DNA of 64,000 nt from Neurospora tetraspora (taxonomy: Eukaryota > Ascomycota > Sordariomycetes > Sordariales > Sordariaceae): positions 186,001 through 250,000 of the forward strand of contig NW_026944383.1 of assembly GCF_033439725.1 (NCBI RefSeq), read 5' to 3'. The position numbers and the translations under genes are program-made. The first letter of the stretch is position 1. The number at the start of each line of letters is the position of its first letter. Positions 1 to 10,425 of this stretch are shown here, in pieces. Under the pieces are notes generated by a model that searched no databases, had not been told where the DNA came from, and saw only the letters and a list, made by a program, of their open reading frames with translations.

Positions 1-1
1 C

Positions 2-1921
2 GAAAGGGCACCGACAACCGGCGGTCCTAACGGGCACAAGCGTGCCGGATCCCGCTCCCGTGAGGGTAACATGCCTACGCGCGCGAACAACCAAGCTCAT
101 GCTTCCAAGCGTACCTCTGTCGACGCAGCCTCCTCGAAGGATGCACGCAAACTGTCGGTTTCCGCGAACAACGAGCAAGCTCGCGAGTCAGGAGCTGAGA
201 CATCCACTGTAAGTCGAAATCGTCCCCATTCTGCTGTGTATCGCACATCGCGGCCCCGTTATGGTAGTCAGAACCTAACATCCCTCCAGAACGCCACCAA
301 GAAGGGATCGTCCGTCAAGGAAGGACAGAATGAGGCTGGGGCAACCTCCGAGGCAGGGCCTTCGTCGTCTTCCCGCCCCCATGAGCGTCATCACAAGGGA
401 TCTGACTCCACCAAAGACGGAGCACATCACGGTGTGAACGGCCAGCAGTACTCTGGCCGCGAGGGTCGCCCTGAGCGTGGTCGTGGTGGATATCGCGGTC
501 GCGGCGGCCACAATGGCACCTCTGGCTCTCACCAGTCTGGCTATATCGGCAACGGTCAGTATGGCCACTCGTCTTACCAATCACGTCAGCACAACTCCCC
601 GCCCCAGCATGCTGGTCAGTTCTCCGGCTCTTACGGTCAGTCGTCTAGGGGCAGAGGCAAGTGGACTGGCTCGAACCAGAATGCTGACCGCAACGGATCC
701 GCCCCTGCTTTTGCGCCGAGGATGGCTCAGCCCCACGAATACTCTGTGCCTCAGTACCCCGTGCCATATGTGTACTATCCGGCCTACGATCCCATGGTGC
801 CAGTTATCAGGGCTCAGGTCGAGTACTATCTCTCGCTCGAGAACCTTTGCAAGGACACCTTCCTTCGTAGACACATGGATGGCTCTGGCTGGGTGTTCTT
901 GGACGTGATCGCCAGCTTCAGGCGCATGCGCGAGCTCAGCAAGGATCGGGAGACTATTCGCTTCGCGTGCTCCCTCTCCGAAAAGGTTGAGTTTGTCATT
1001 GGCGAGGACGGCCATGAAAGACTTCGCAGCAAGGACTCATGGTCCAAGTTTGTTCTGCGGGAAGAAGACCGCCTCGAGCACCTCCGCCACAACGGACCGA
1101 CCAACTATGCTCCTTACCAAAGCCCATATCATCAGATGGCCCCTTACGGTGCTCCCGTAATTCCCCAGAACTACCCTGTGGCAGCCACGTACGCCGGCTA
1201 CCCCGAGGACCAGATGTTCCAGGCCGGATACGTGAATCCCGCTCACTACGACCCTGCCACCAACGGCTCTGCCGTCAATGGACATCAGCAGTTGTCGGCA
1301 GGTGTTCCTGACTACGCGCCCCCTGTGGCTGCGCTCACACTCGAGAGCTTGACAAACCTTTCTGATAACGCTGTTGAAAAGATGGTCGTCGTTCTTGCAT
1401 ATGACGACAAGGAAGGCCAGAGCTCTTCCGAAGCCACTGCTGTGGCCGGTTATGAGTCCAGTGGTTCGGGTCACGAGCAAAGGAATGGTGCCAATGGTGC
1501 CGCCGTCGAGAATGGCGTGAACGCTGCGGTCTGGCTTGATCAATACAGCCCCGAGTCTGCCAATGTTCGTATGGATCGCCAGCCTTACACCGTCGTTCGT
1601 CAAGCGGCTCTCAACCAGCGTCAAAAGGCCACCACTGGCGAGACTCCCAAAGAGATGCAGACCCTTTACGAGTTCTGGTCGAAGCTGCTCCTCAAGAACT
1701 TCAATGACAAGGTGTACTCCGAGTTCCGTACTTTGGCGCTCGAGGATGCGTCAAAGGAGGCCCCGAACAAGCAGGGTCTTAAGTGTCTTCTCGAGTACTA
1801 CAACAACATTCTGCTCAACAACGATATCCCGAAGCTGTGGCCCCAAGACCGCGCCGCCCCCGAGCTTCTCCAGCATCATTTCCAGGACGCACTGAGGGCT
1901 GATCGCGCTGGGTCTGCCTAA
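2..1921 (+). CDS. La-motif RNA-binding protein (SRO9/LARP1-like), 5' partial
   Basis: The frame is open to the left edge; the first ATG in view is at 71, but the codons before it read as the same basic, Ser/Arg/Gly-rich protein, so the true start is probably outside the window. Residues about 244-330 (counted from the ATG at 71) form a La motif: an aromatic-rich start (VEYYLSLENL), FLRRHMD, GWVFLDVIASF and a following basic helix. The N-terminal part is RGG/Gly/Ser-rich and the middle is Pro/Tyr-rich, both usual in cytoplasmic La-related proteins that bind mRNA and polysomes. No RRM follows the La motif, which fits SRO9/LARP rather than genuine La. Positions 209-289 look like an 81-nt intron (GTAAGT, CCTAAC, CAG) that is a multiple of three and stop-free; spliced, 27 codons drop out. 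The stop is TAA at 1919-1921. The family call is firm; the exact orthologue is not. Confidence 0.85.
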   Translation, partial: ERAPTTGGPNGHKRAGSRSREGNMPTRANNQAHASKRTSVDAASSKDARKLSVSANNEQARESGAETSTVSRNRPHSAVYRTSRPRYGSQNLTSLQNATKKGSSVKEGQNEAGATSEAGPSSSSRPHERHHKGSDSTKDGAHHGVNGQQYSGREGRPERGRGGYRGRGGHNGTSGSHQSGYIGNGQYGHSSYQSRQHNSPPQHAGQFSGSYGQSSRGRGKWTGSNQNADRNGSAPAFAPRMAQPHEYSVPQYPVPYVYYPAYDPMVPVIRAQVEYYLSLENLCKDTFLRRHMDGSGWVFLDVIASFRRMRELSKDRETIRFACSLSEKVEFVIGEDGHERLRSKDSWSKFVLREEDRLEHLRHNGPTNYAPYQSPYHQMAPYGAPVIPQNYPVAATYAGYPEDQMFQAGYVNPAHYDPATNGSAVNGHQQLSAGVPDYAPPVAALTLESLTNLSDNAVEKMVVVLAYDDKEGQSSSEATAVAGYESSGSGHEQRNGANGAAVENGVNAAVWLDQYSPESANVRMDRQPYTVVRQAALNQRQKATTGETPKEMQTLYEFWSKLLLKNFNDKVYSEFRTLALEDASKEAPNKQGLKCLLEYYNNILLNNDIPKLWPQDRAAPELLQHHFQDALRADRAGSA

Positions 1922-3731
1922 ATTTGCCCCTGTTAGGTACAAGGCCGATGCGTTATCTGATTCCGTGTCGCGTACGGGGCTGGGGGGTATTCTAGATCGT
2001 GGCTTCTCCCTGTGCTGAGAGAGCACGGCTCTCCAGTCTTGGTCTGCCTTTGACCGCCGACAGAATTACCCAGAAATTGCCTACCATCTGCCTCTCACGA
2101 AGAAGATACCATGCCTTTCCCGTTTCGTCCATCTTCCATTGGTTCATCTTACAATCGAATGATACACTCGTCGCTACACACGTGTTTCGACATTGGGAAA
2201 TGGCGTTTTTGTTTGGTTTCTGTTTTTTTTTCCCACAACGACAGCGGAAGGGAGGGGTGAAACATTTTATACGGTAGAAGAAAAAGACGAACAACATGAG
2301 AAGCGAGTTTCTGTCGACCATTTTGGGGTGCCATCTCGGAAGTCGCCTGATTGGCGATGAAGCGTCGACAAAGGAAAATGCTGCCACTGGTTCTTTCAGT
2401 CTCGCTGTCTACGCGATGCCAATATGGCCTCTGAAGGAGGTTGGGTAGTCGGCTGTCCCCCCCTTTTCGGTCACGAAGAACCCTTCACCTTTGTGTGGTT
2501 GGGGCCCAACTGGTGTTTCCTCGGGCGGGTTCACTTCATGGCTCTGCATCACCAGTCTGGGAGTATCCTTACTCCGTCCTCGGGTCTTAAAAGACGTTGG
2601 CGATACTTGCACGCGGGTGGGTACTCACAAAAAAAGGGAAAACTGGCGGGTTCTTCATTTTCTAAATTTCTATTCTTTTATCAACATGAAAAAGTTTTGT
2701 TTTGCACCAGATATTTCTGTACTGTGATCGACCGACGTTACTCTGCAAAATCATTGCTGACATGCTTGAGCGAAGCAGACAAGCGTTTTCTTTTCGTTCT
2801 AGAACAATGGTGCGGGAAAAGATGGCATGGATTCATAGGCGGTACGACGAGAAAAGAAAATAGGGATATTGACATGCTTCATTTTGCATTTTGAGGGAAC
2901 AAACGGCAATGGGTTATCTTCGATTTGAACTCTTTGCGTATATCAGTTTTTCTTTGTTGGGGCGGTTTGCTGGACCTTGTATGATTAGAGTTTAAAAGGC
3001 TACGTTAGGTATTTCCCTGAAGCAATATAGTATGTATTTGTAAATTTATACTTTGCTCGATGCGATGTTCATGTTCAACTCATATCCAACGACAGCTAGT
3101 ATGAAGCAATACCATTTTTTTCTTACCTTGATATGTCATTACTGTAATTACCGAGGGTCTGTTATTACTGATCGATCACGCGGAAAAGTCCGTACAGTAC
3201 TGCAACGACTGGTTTGGACAATACGATCACCTGCGGCTAGGGTTAGAATACTGCATGGAAAATGTGGGGTTGACGTGCCGCGGTTCAGTGCAGTGCCCTT
3301 CTCCAAATTCCAAAATCCCACAATGCCCATCTCCCGCTCGTGTCTGTCATTGTCAACTTTGATGGTGGATTTCAGACCTTTGGTTGTCGTTCCTCACTCG
3401 GCATCTTCCACTCCAGCCCACGGGCAATCCACATCATAGGGCAAGGCATCCCCCCTGACGGCCAGTTTTCCAGGGGCCAGGTACCTTAGACGTGATCACA
3501 TGTCACGAAATCACCTACGCTAGCCATGCATCGTCTCTCCTCGACCGAACAACACTACGTGCCTCCCTCTACCTAGTGTGCTTTCGATCATCAAGACGTC
3601 CATCGTATTGTTGACACAGCGTTGGAACTATCAATCGGAAAGACGCGAAGGCGCTGCTAGCAGCATTCACGAAAAGCAGCGAAGTTTGGTGTCCGCCAGA
3701 AAGCCCGGATCAGCGATATCGAAAACCTATC
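1922..3731. other. Intergenic: 3' UTR of La gene and upstream region of bHLH gene
   Basis: No convincing gene was seen. The first few hundred bases are pyrimidine- and poly(T)-rich and suit a 3' UTR. A CTAGGGTTAG motif (reverse complement of a telobox-like CTAACCCTAG) lies at 3237-3246, about 490 bp before the next start codon. Short reading frames here lack domain features. Confidence 0.5.
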
Positions 3732-4456
3732 ATGGTTACAGTCGATGATAGACCCCGTCTGACGGAGGAGGAAAAGAAGCAGAATCATATCCAATCTGGT
3801 ATGTTCAACATTTTATTCGAAGAAGAGCATCCCACCGCTTTGGATTTTTGGACTTTCAAGACTCCGTACAAACCCCATAGTCCATACCACCGCATACACA
3901 TCATATCATATCCTACCCTACCCTCGAGTTTGACCTGGCCCTGTTTTCATAACCAGAAACGGCCACAACAGGCTGGCTGACACGACCAAAAACAAAACAG
4001 AGCACAAACGACGAACGCAAATCCGCAATGGCCTCGAAGCCGTCAGCAAGATAGTCCCCGGCTGCGAAAACCTGCAACGGTCCGAGGGCGTGCTGCTGCA
4101 CAAGCTGGTCGAGTTCATGGCGGTCCACATGGAGGAGAGACAGAAGATGATTGAGGAGCTGGAGAGCTTGGGGGAGGAAGTTGATCCTCAGATGAAAGTG
4201 TGAGTTGCTTCTCCTTTCTTTGGCAGATTCCTTTCGAGGCGCCCCGATGGCCGTCTCGGGGAAGGAGAGCTTTAAACTAACATACTTCTGGTTTTTTTGT
4301 GATACAACTAGGTGCCTGAGAAACTTGGACGACTATCACAAGAACCGAAGTAAACCAGACGAAGGGGCAATGTCTGCTTCGAGGTCACCGACGAAGGAAC
4401 CGGGAGAGCAGCCGGGGGAACAAGGGGAGGAGGATGATTCACATGCGGGATATTGA
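3732..4456 (+). CDS. Small bHLH transcription factor, INO4-like (three exons)
   Basis: Exons are 3732-3798, 4001-4199 and 4312-4456 (136 aa). Intron 1 (202 nt) has a GTATGT donor and a CAG acceptor; intron 2 (112 nt) has a GTGAGT donor, a perfect CTAAC branch at 4277-4281 and a TAG acceptor. Splicing joins QNHIQS to EHKRRTQIRNGL, which creates the basic region of a helix-loop-helix protein. His19, Glu23 and Arg27 have the H-x3-E-x3-R spacing that reads CANNTG E-boxes. Helix 1 (GLEAVSKIVPG), a short loop and helix 2 (GVLLHKLVEFMAVHMEERQ) follow, then an acidic tail. Size and sequence resemble the yeast INO4 class, which heterodimerises to control phospholipid genes; the target here is inference. 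The Glu23 codon that sets specificity is itself split by intron 1. Without splicing the gene is invisible. Confidence 0.8.
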
Positions 4457-6735
4457 CTTGGGAAAGGGAACCATTAAGGGTCTAAGGAATAAACTTGGAC
4501 AGTTCGAAAAGGCGATGGGATCAGGAGGAAGTGGTTTGCGTTGTTGGTGCGGCTAACAACAGGGTGGATTTGGGGTTCAAAGCATTCAGTATATACCCTT
4601 TTTTTTTTCTGGACATAATTTGACAATTTCAGCGATCGTCCCAAAGAGTATACTCCTGAGATGATGTCTGACTTCTCGACGCCGGTCTCGGGCTGATGTT
4701 GAATCTTGGAGAAATGTGGTGCCCGGCCATCAAGATGGCTTTCTTACGAGCCAACCTCCATGCACGGAGAGGTCCAGATCACGCCTCCAAACGCGACCAT
4801 CACCAGCTTCAGGTTCGCGCTTTCCTCTGACAGGGAGCCTATCAATTCTTACAGAGCACCCTCCAGGACGTTCTTGCCGCGCCTCGAGAGCGCTTTTTCC
4901 TTTTAAGAGGCATCATGATCATCTTGAGACGGCCAGCACCGTGTATGGAAGGGTGCTGTTAGTGGGCGATACCTGCCAGCCAGACATGCCGTAACATCCA
5001 CTAACAATCACTAACAGATGCAAGTGGGGCATTACATCATCTCACTGGGTTGGCCCTGACGAACAAAGCGCGAACCGCAACACCAACAAAACGAACCCCA
5101 GATTGTAACCAGCCAGGAACATGTGTCTCTTTTGAGCCAAAAGCTTTTCCGAGATGCATCAAATTCGGTCTCTTCAGTTGCCAAATATGCAACTATTTTA
5201 ATGAAAAACCACCAATTGCTGCCCGATATTTTCAACATACATCTGCTTGATCACAGGGGAGACACTGCGCCACCCCACCAACCACTCGGGCCATCGAGGT
5301 ACTTGATACTACGGGCTACTAGCACCAGGGCACTGCGTCATTGCCTTCAAAGTTGTCCCTCCTCGTTGCCTCGCCCCGCTCATTCTGAGAGGTACTGTAG
5401 CTACCTAGCTGCCTTTGCCTGGTCTTGGCAGTTCGAGGCAGAGTCGGAGACATTTCGAGAGAAAATCAGTCTAACCATCGTACGGCAGTTAAATTCCAGC
5501 TGTCAAAGGTCTTCCTTAAATGGCGCGCAAGATTATCCCACCGAGACAGTGGTTCGGAGTCGTTTTTGGACGCAAGACTTCGGTCAGCTCAGAGACTTTT
5601 GCGACGGCGGGGTAGCTTTGAGGGTTTGGGATGGCGTAGGCCCACCCAAAGAAGATATCGAGCTTCGGCATGGAAAGAAATCCGAACGCGATCGTCGTCA
5701 TGTTGGGGATATGAACGGACTACCCGAGCGAATGACCCTGACTTCAACAATCAGGTCCGAAGAATGAAGATTCTTATTCGGTCTTCTCATCGGCCCTGAG
5801 ATGTCTCAGCACGCATGTTATGTCGGCTTTGACGGTTGTTCTCCCCCTGGTCTTCTGTGGGGCCTGCCATCTGCTCAGCCGCCCATCCGCAGTCTTCTCT
5901 CGTGCTCTTCTCACCAACCACAAGGCGAGGGCCGTCCACTCTGGACCCTGATGACGATATGGCCCCGGTCCCACCGACAAGGTCAAGAACACTGGGCAGG
6001 ACAGGGCCCGATGCGAGAGACTGCCGTCAAGGCCGTGAAAGCCGCCCTAGGAATTCAGTCCGCCCACCTCGTTGCCCAGTCGCACAGCATGGCGCCCACA
6101 TCCAGCGAGTCAACCACAGAGTCTGCGGACTGCGCCCGAAGGGGGCTCGACTGTCTCGGTTGAGGAGGGGAGGCCGACATGTTCATCTCATGTCTGAACG
6201 GTTTCCCGAGTTGCTTTGCTCACCTCGTCTGATTCCAGTTGAAGAGTCTGTTCGACCTTCTCACTTCTTATATACATCAGTCTTGTTACCGTATGTACGC
6301 CAAAGTCAAGCAACGCTCGAAATCGTGTGATACGAGGAAAAGTTAGGTACAGAGCCTCGAGGTCAAATCCACACCATCAGCAGGTCAGATTTCCAAGGAA
6401 GTTGGAGCGGGGCCAGCCCATCGTTGACTGCCGACGTAAAGGTACTCGGTACACCCACTTGTACCATACCACTTTGTCCAGGGCCCTACCAAGAATATGA
6501 CCTGACCAGCCCGGCATACCTGACGAGTAGGAGGATCTACATCATTCCCATATATTGCTTGGCCCTACTACTCTCGCCCAGCTCGCAGGATTCCCGCCAC
6601 TTTTTCCTCTTACTTCCTCTTCCCAACACTTTCCACGCTCTTCATCACTACTAGCAAACGCCAACATATCTGTGAATACACATCAGGAACAAGCAAACGA
6701 CTATCTCCCTGATCACAAACACCGAATAATTCGAC
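4457..6735. other. Intergenic, about 2.3 kb
   Basis: Frames of 120-214 codons occur at 5123-5767, 5801-6163 and 5836-6330, but they overlap one another in different frames, have no domain pattern and show no splice context. The last 100 bases (6630-6735) are A/C-rich and look like the 5' UTR of the next gene. Confidence 0.45.
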
Positions 6736-8814
6736 ATGGCATCATACGACCCGTATGATCACCCGGCCCGGGAGCGCTCCCGCTCCACAAGACGCTACTA
6801 CCGCGAGGAGCGCCGCGATGACAGAGACCCTCGATACACCGGCGGCGCTGCCGACCAGTACCTCAACGTCAACCACGATTTGATTTCACGCCCACGTGAG
6901 GATAGCGATGTTTCTGTCGAGGAGATCCGTCGTGACTTCCCGCCGCCCGGATACTCTACTCGGGATATGCGCCGCGCCCGCTCTGCCGAGCCTGGCTACT
7001 ATGACGACCACGATGATCCCCGGGCCCGCTCTGGCCGGGACTATGACTATGACTATGACCGACGAGAGGAGAAGAAGAAGTCCCGGCTGGGCAACAAGGA
7101 GCAGCTTATCGCTGCGCTGGCCGGCGCCGCCATCGCCATTGGTGGAAAAGAGCTCTACGACCGCAAGGAAGCCAAGGACCATGGTTCCGATGTCCATCGC
7201 AATGTCCTTGCCTCGGCCGCTATCGGTGCTGCTGGAGCTTTTGCGGGTTATCAGGGCGCAGATTTCTACACCAAGCATAAGGAAAAGAAGGCTCCGCTGG
7301 TCCTTAGAGGACGCGATGGCAGACTAGAGTATCGCAACGATGACGAAGTCAGTGCCAAGGACAACAAGGGTCACAAGAACTTCCTCGAGAGTGCCCTTGC
7401 CGCTGCTGGTATCGGCAGCACCTTGAAGGCCTTGGCGGGAGGCAGCAGCAGCAGAGATGACAGATCCGATACTAGAAGTGTCAGGAGTCGTCGCAGCAGC
7501 CGCTCTAGATCTCGTTCCCGCGGGGGCGATCCCGCCAAAAAGATCCAAAAGGCTGCCATGGCTTCCCTCATTGCTGGTGCCACCGAAGCCTTCCGTGTGT
7601 CTAAAGAGCCAGGTGGTTGGAAGGGAGAAAAGGCCAAGCGCATCCTTACTGCCGCAGCGGGTGCTGCTACTGTTGATGCTGCCATGAAGGGCGATAAGGC
7701 GGGCAGCAAGCTTGGTTTGGCCGAATCCGTCATCGGTGGCCTGCTTGGCAACCGTGTGCTGAACGGCTCCAAGAAGAACATTGAGGAGGATGAGAAGACC
7801 GGTCGCTCTCGATCGCGATCTCGTGCCCGCTCCCGCTCCAAGGGCCCCGGTGGCGGGCTCGCCGCTATCGCGACTGCCGGTCTCGGGACCTACGCTGCAA
7901 ACAAGCTCAGCAGCCGATCCAGGTCCCGACGCCGGAGCACCGACTCATATGACAGCCGCGATGGCTCGCGCGATAGACGTTATCGCAGCCGCAGCCGCAG
8001 CGTCGTCGACTCGGCGCGCAAGGGCCTTGCCAAGCTAGGCATCGGAAACGGACCAGACGACGATGAGCGCGACCGCCACGACCGCAGAAATTACGACGAC
8101 TATGCCGACTCTTCTCGAAGCGGGCGCCGACACCGAGACTACTCAGACGATGAGCGCTCCAGGAGCGGCCGCAGCCGCAGTCGCTCAAGGGGAGGAGGAA
8201 CCGTGGCAAGGAGACGCGATGCTTCGCGGGGATCAGTCTCCTCATCCGACCTGGGAGATTCGGATGAGGACAGGAAGAGAACCAAGAAAATGAGAGGTAA
8301 GCAAATGATTACTACAGGGTTGGCAGCTGTGGCGACCATCCATGCTGCCCACAACATCTACCAAAGCGTGGAGAAGCACGGCGTACGTAAGAAGGCAGTG
8401 AGAGAAGGGAAGCTGAGTCCGGAAGAAGCCAAGAAGCTCAGGCAAAGAACATTGCTGCAAGATGCCGCATCGGTCGGCATCGCGGCCCTGGGCATCAAGG
8501 GCGCCATCTCGGAAATGAAGGAGGCTCGCGAGGTGATGCACGAGACACACGAGTGGAAGAAGAAGAAAGAGGAGAGGCATCAGAGACGGGTCGAAAGACT
8601 GCGGGCAACGGCAAACCAGGCAAATGACTTTGACGGGGACGGCCGTGGCGACATTGTCGACTTCGGCAGACGCAGGGCTGACAACTGGTCTTCTTCAGCG
8701 CCGCCCAAGGCGACTCGCCTGGAGGATGGTCCCCATTACACTGATGGGAATCCATACGGCGCCATGCCTCGCGCTCCCTCTCCTCCATCGGGAAACAGTC
8801 CTGGCAGGAGATGA
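6736..8814 (+). CDS. RS-rich protein with repeated Gly/Ala hydrophobic segments (DUF3824-type)
   Basis: A single uninterrupted frame of 692 codons starts at ATG 6736 after an A/C-rich leader. The protein alternates charged, Arg/Ser/Asp-rich stretches with at least five Gly/Ala-rich helices, for example near residues 116-140 (LIAALAGAAIAIGGKELYDR), 155-180, 212-235, 270-345 and 372-390, and a last one near 525-545 (TTGLAAVATIHAAHNIYQ). These look like glycine-zipper or amphipathic membrane-associating segments rather than ordinary transmembrane helices. Several RSRSRSR tracts resemble SR-type low complexity. DFDGDGRGD near residue 634 resembles a calcium-binding or FG-GAP loop but stands alone. 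The architecture matches fungal proteins carrying DUF3824 repeats, whose function I do not know. The C-terminal third is Lys/Glu-rich and probably coiled coil. It is clearly coding; the role is unassigned. Confidence 0.8.
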   Translation: MASYDPYDHPARERSRSTRRYYREERRDDRDPRYTGGAADQYLNVNHDLISRPREDSDVSVEEIRRDFPPPGYSTRDMRRARSAEPGYYDDHDDPRARSGRDYDYDYDRREEKKKSRLGNKEQLIAALAGAAIAIGGKELYDRKEAKDHGSDVHRNVLASAAIGAAGAFAGYQGADFYTKHKEKKAPLVLRGRDGRLEYRNDDEVSAKDNKGHKNFLESALAAAGIGSTLKALAGGSSSRDDRSDTRSVRSRRSSRSRSRSRGGDPAKKIQKAAMASLIAGATEAFRVSKEPGGWKGEKAKRILTAAAGAATVDAAMKGDKAGSKLGLAESVIGGLLGNRVLNGSKKNIEEDEKTGRSRSRSRARSRSKGPGGGLAAIATAGLGTYAANKLSSRSRSRRRSTDSYDSRDGSRDRRYRSRSRSVVDSARKGLAKLGIGNGPDDDERDRHDRRNYDDYADSSRSGRRHRDYSDDERSRSGRSRSRSRGGGTVARRRDASRGSVSSSDLGDSDEDRKRTKKMRGKQMITTGLAAVATIHAAHNIYQSVEKHGVRKKAVREGKLSPEEAKKLRQRTLLQDAASVGIAALGIKGAISEMKEAREVMHETHEWKKKKEERHQRRVERLRATANQANDFDGDGRGDIVDFGRRRADNWSSSAPPKATRLEDGPHYTDGNPYGAMPRAPSPPSGNSPGRR

Positions 8815-10425
8815 GATGGGAAGACTTGTCATTGCCCGCTTTTTCGCCTGCTACTTGCACTCCCTAAACTTTGATCCGACATTTAACTCCGCTTTCGTCT
8901 ATCTTCACTCACTACACGGTACCTCGAGAATCAAAATGAGATCTGGTCACCACCAATGGGCGTTGCAAAATCTGAGCGGAGGGAGCGTCTGCCTTGAACT
9001 CATGCTGGTCTAACGGACATCCACAACCGTTAGAGCCCAGCTCCTGCGTTTGCTTGCAGCTGTTGGACAAGGCGTGGGGAATCTTCCGAGCTGATGCCTT
9101 ACTTACGGTGCTGCTGTGCTACTCCGATATGCTTTGGTTACGATGAACATGACATTTCCCTTTTTATCACATACACGAAAGTTATCAAATGCAGTTGTTT
9201 AACCAGTTCACTAATTGTTGTCCCGCTTCTGCGAAAACAGATCACCGCCGCTAAGAAAACACACATCGAGATGTTGCCTGGTTCCTGCTGTCGTCCCCAC
9301 TATCTGAACCGAAAAAGACGGAAGGGCCCGAATTCAGGGAAATGTGGCGATCCTTGGCAGGGGTTGTAAGCAGGTTTTTGCGTTGTGCGACTGAACGGGC
9401 ACGGATGTTGGATACCGACGAACAGAAACTGTGAGGAATGACGCGCACTCAACCACTGCAACAACGAAACGATCGATCGGAAAACGGTTGTTGGTCGGTG
9501 CCGAAACGGCCGGTACCGGAACGGAAATGCGCCGCACGGGGTTGCTGTCTGGCTGTGGTTGTCTGGCTGGCTGGTTGGCTCGTTGGCTTGCAAGTCACAC
9601 ACGCGGATTTTTGGATCTCACGATGCTTGGCGTGTGGTTGGCTGGCTGCCAAAGGACACAACATGCGGTTACGTCGGCCCCCTACATCCTTACACTCCCA
9701 TGTTTCGGCATTTTATTCTCCGCAGCTTATTCCCCTTGTCCACTCTCTGTATCTCTTATTCAAACTTTCTTACACTACATGGTGGGCGGCAGCTACAGCA
9801 TCATGTTTTTTTTTCCTTTTCTTTCTACTTTTTTCTACCTGTTCTTTCCTTTTTTATGATGATGATCAACGGTTTGGGGTTTTATGAGGATGACGAAGAA
9901 ACGGAAACGGACCAAATCCGAGAAAGTTACGAGACTGATGATGACAAACAACGGAATAAATGAATGTATACCTCTTACGAGATATGACTATATATGTATA
10001 GAGAGGAAGCTGGTAGTGGTTATTTTGGAAATGAACGACAACATTTATTGATGGCCTCTTTATAAACCCACGAACACGACTTGCTGGAAATCGACGCTAA
10101 GAAACACCGTGAGACTCGACGGCTGAGGAGGAACCAATCAATGGCTTCAGAGTATCCCAACGTGTTCAAAGCCGCAATCAATCGTGCGGAACATAATATT
10201 ACCTGCCAAGCAGTTGGTTAAAATCATTCAAACGTTTCGTCATGGTATGAGGTCTCTAGTGTGGTCTGGGTCTCTTACGTGGTATTCAATAACGAGAATG
10301 ACTCAAGGGGTATGTGTGGAGATAAGGATCCGCAACATATCGGTTCCTGTATTCAGAAAAAGAAAACACGGACTTCTTGGTCCGCCGCCGGACATAATAT
10401 TGTATCTCCTACACTAACAACTCGC
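8815..10425. other. Intergenic between two convergent 3' ends
   Basis: No gene was recognised. A GGCT-rich low-complexity tract lies at about 9548-9596 and pyrimidine-rich stretches at 9690-9860. Overlapping 130-150 codon frames in this patch are low-complexity products (Trp/Leu/Gly or Phe/Ser runs). The right part should contain the 3' UTR of the minus-strand clf1 gene. Confidence 0.45.

Noticed and set aside
1037-1624. Open frame of 195 codons on the minus strand
   Set aside because: It is a shadow of the La-motif gene.
5123-6330. Overlapping frames of 120-214 codons
   Set aside because: They overlap in different frames, lack domains, and amino-acid use looks random.
9431-9963. Three overlapping 130-150 codon frames
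   Set aside because: They translate low-complexity GGCT- and T-rich DNA.
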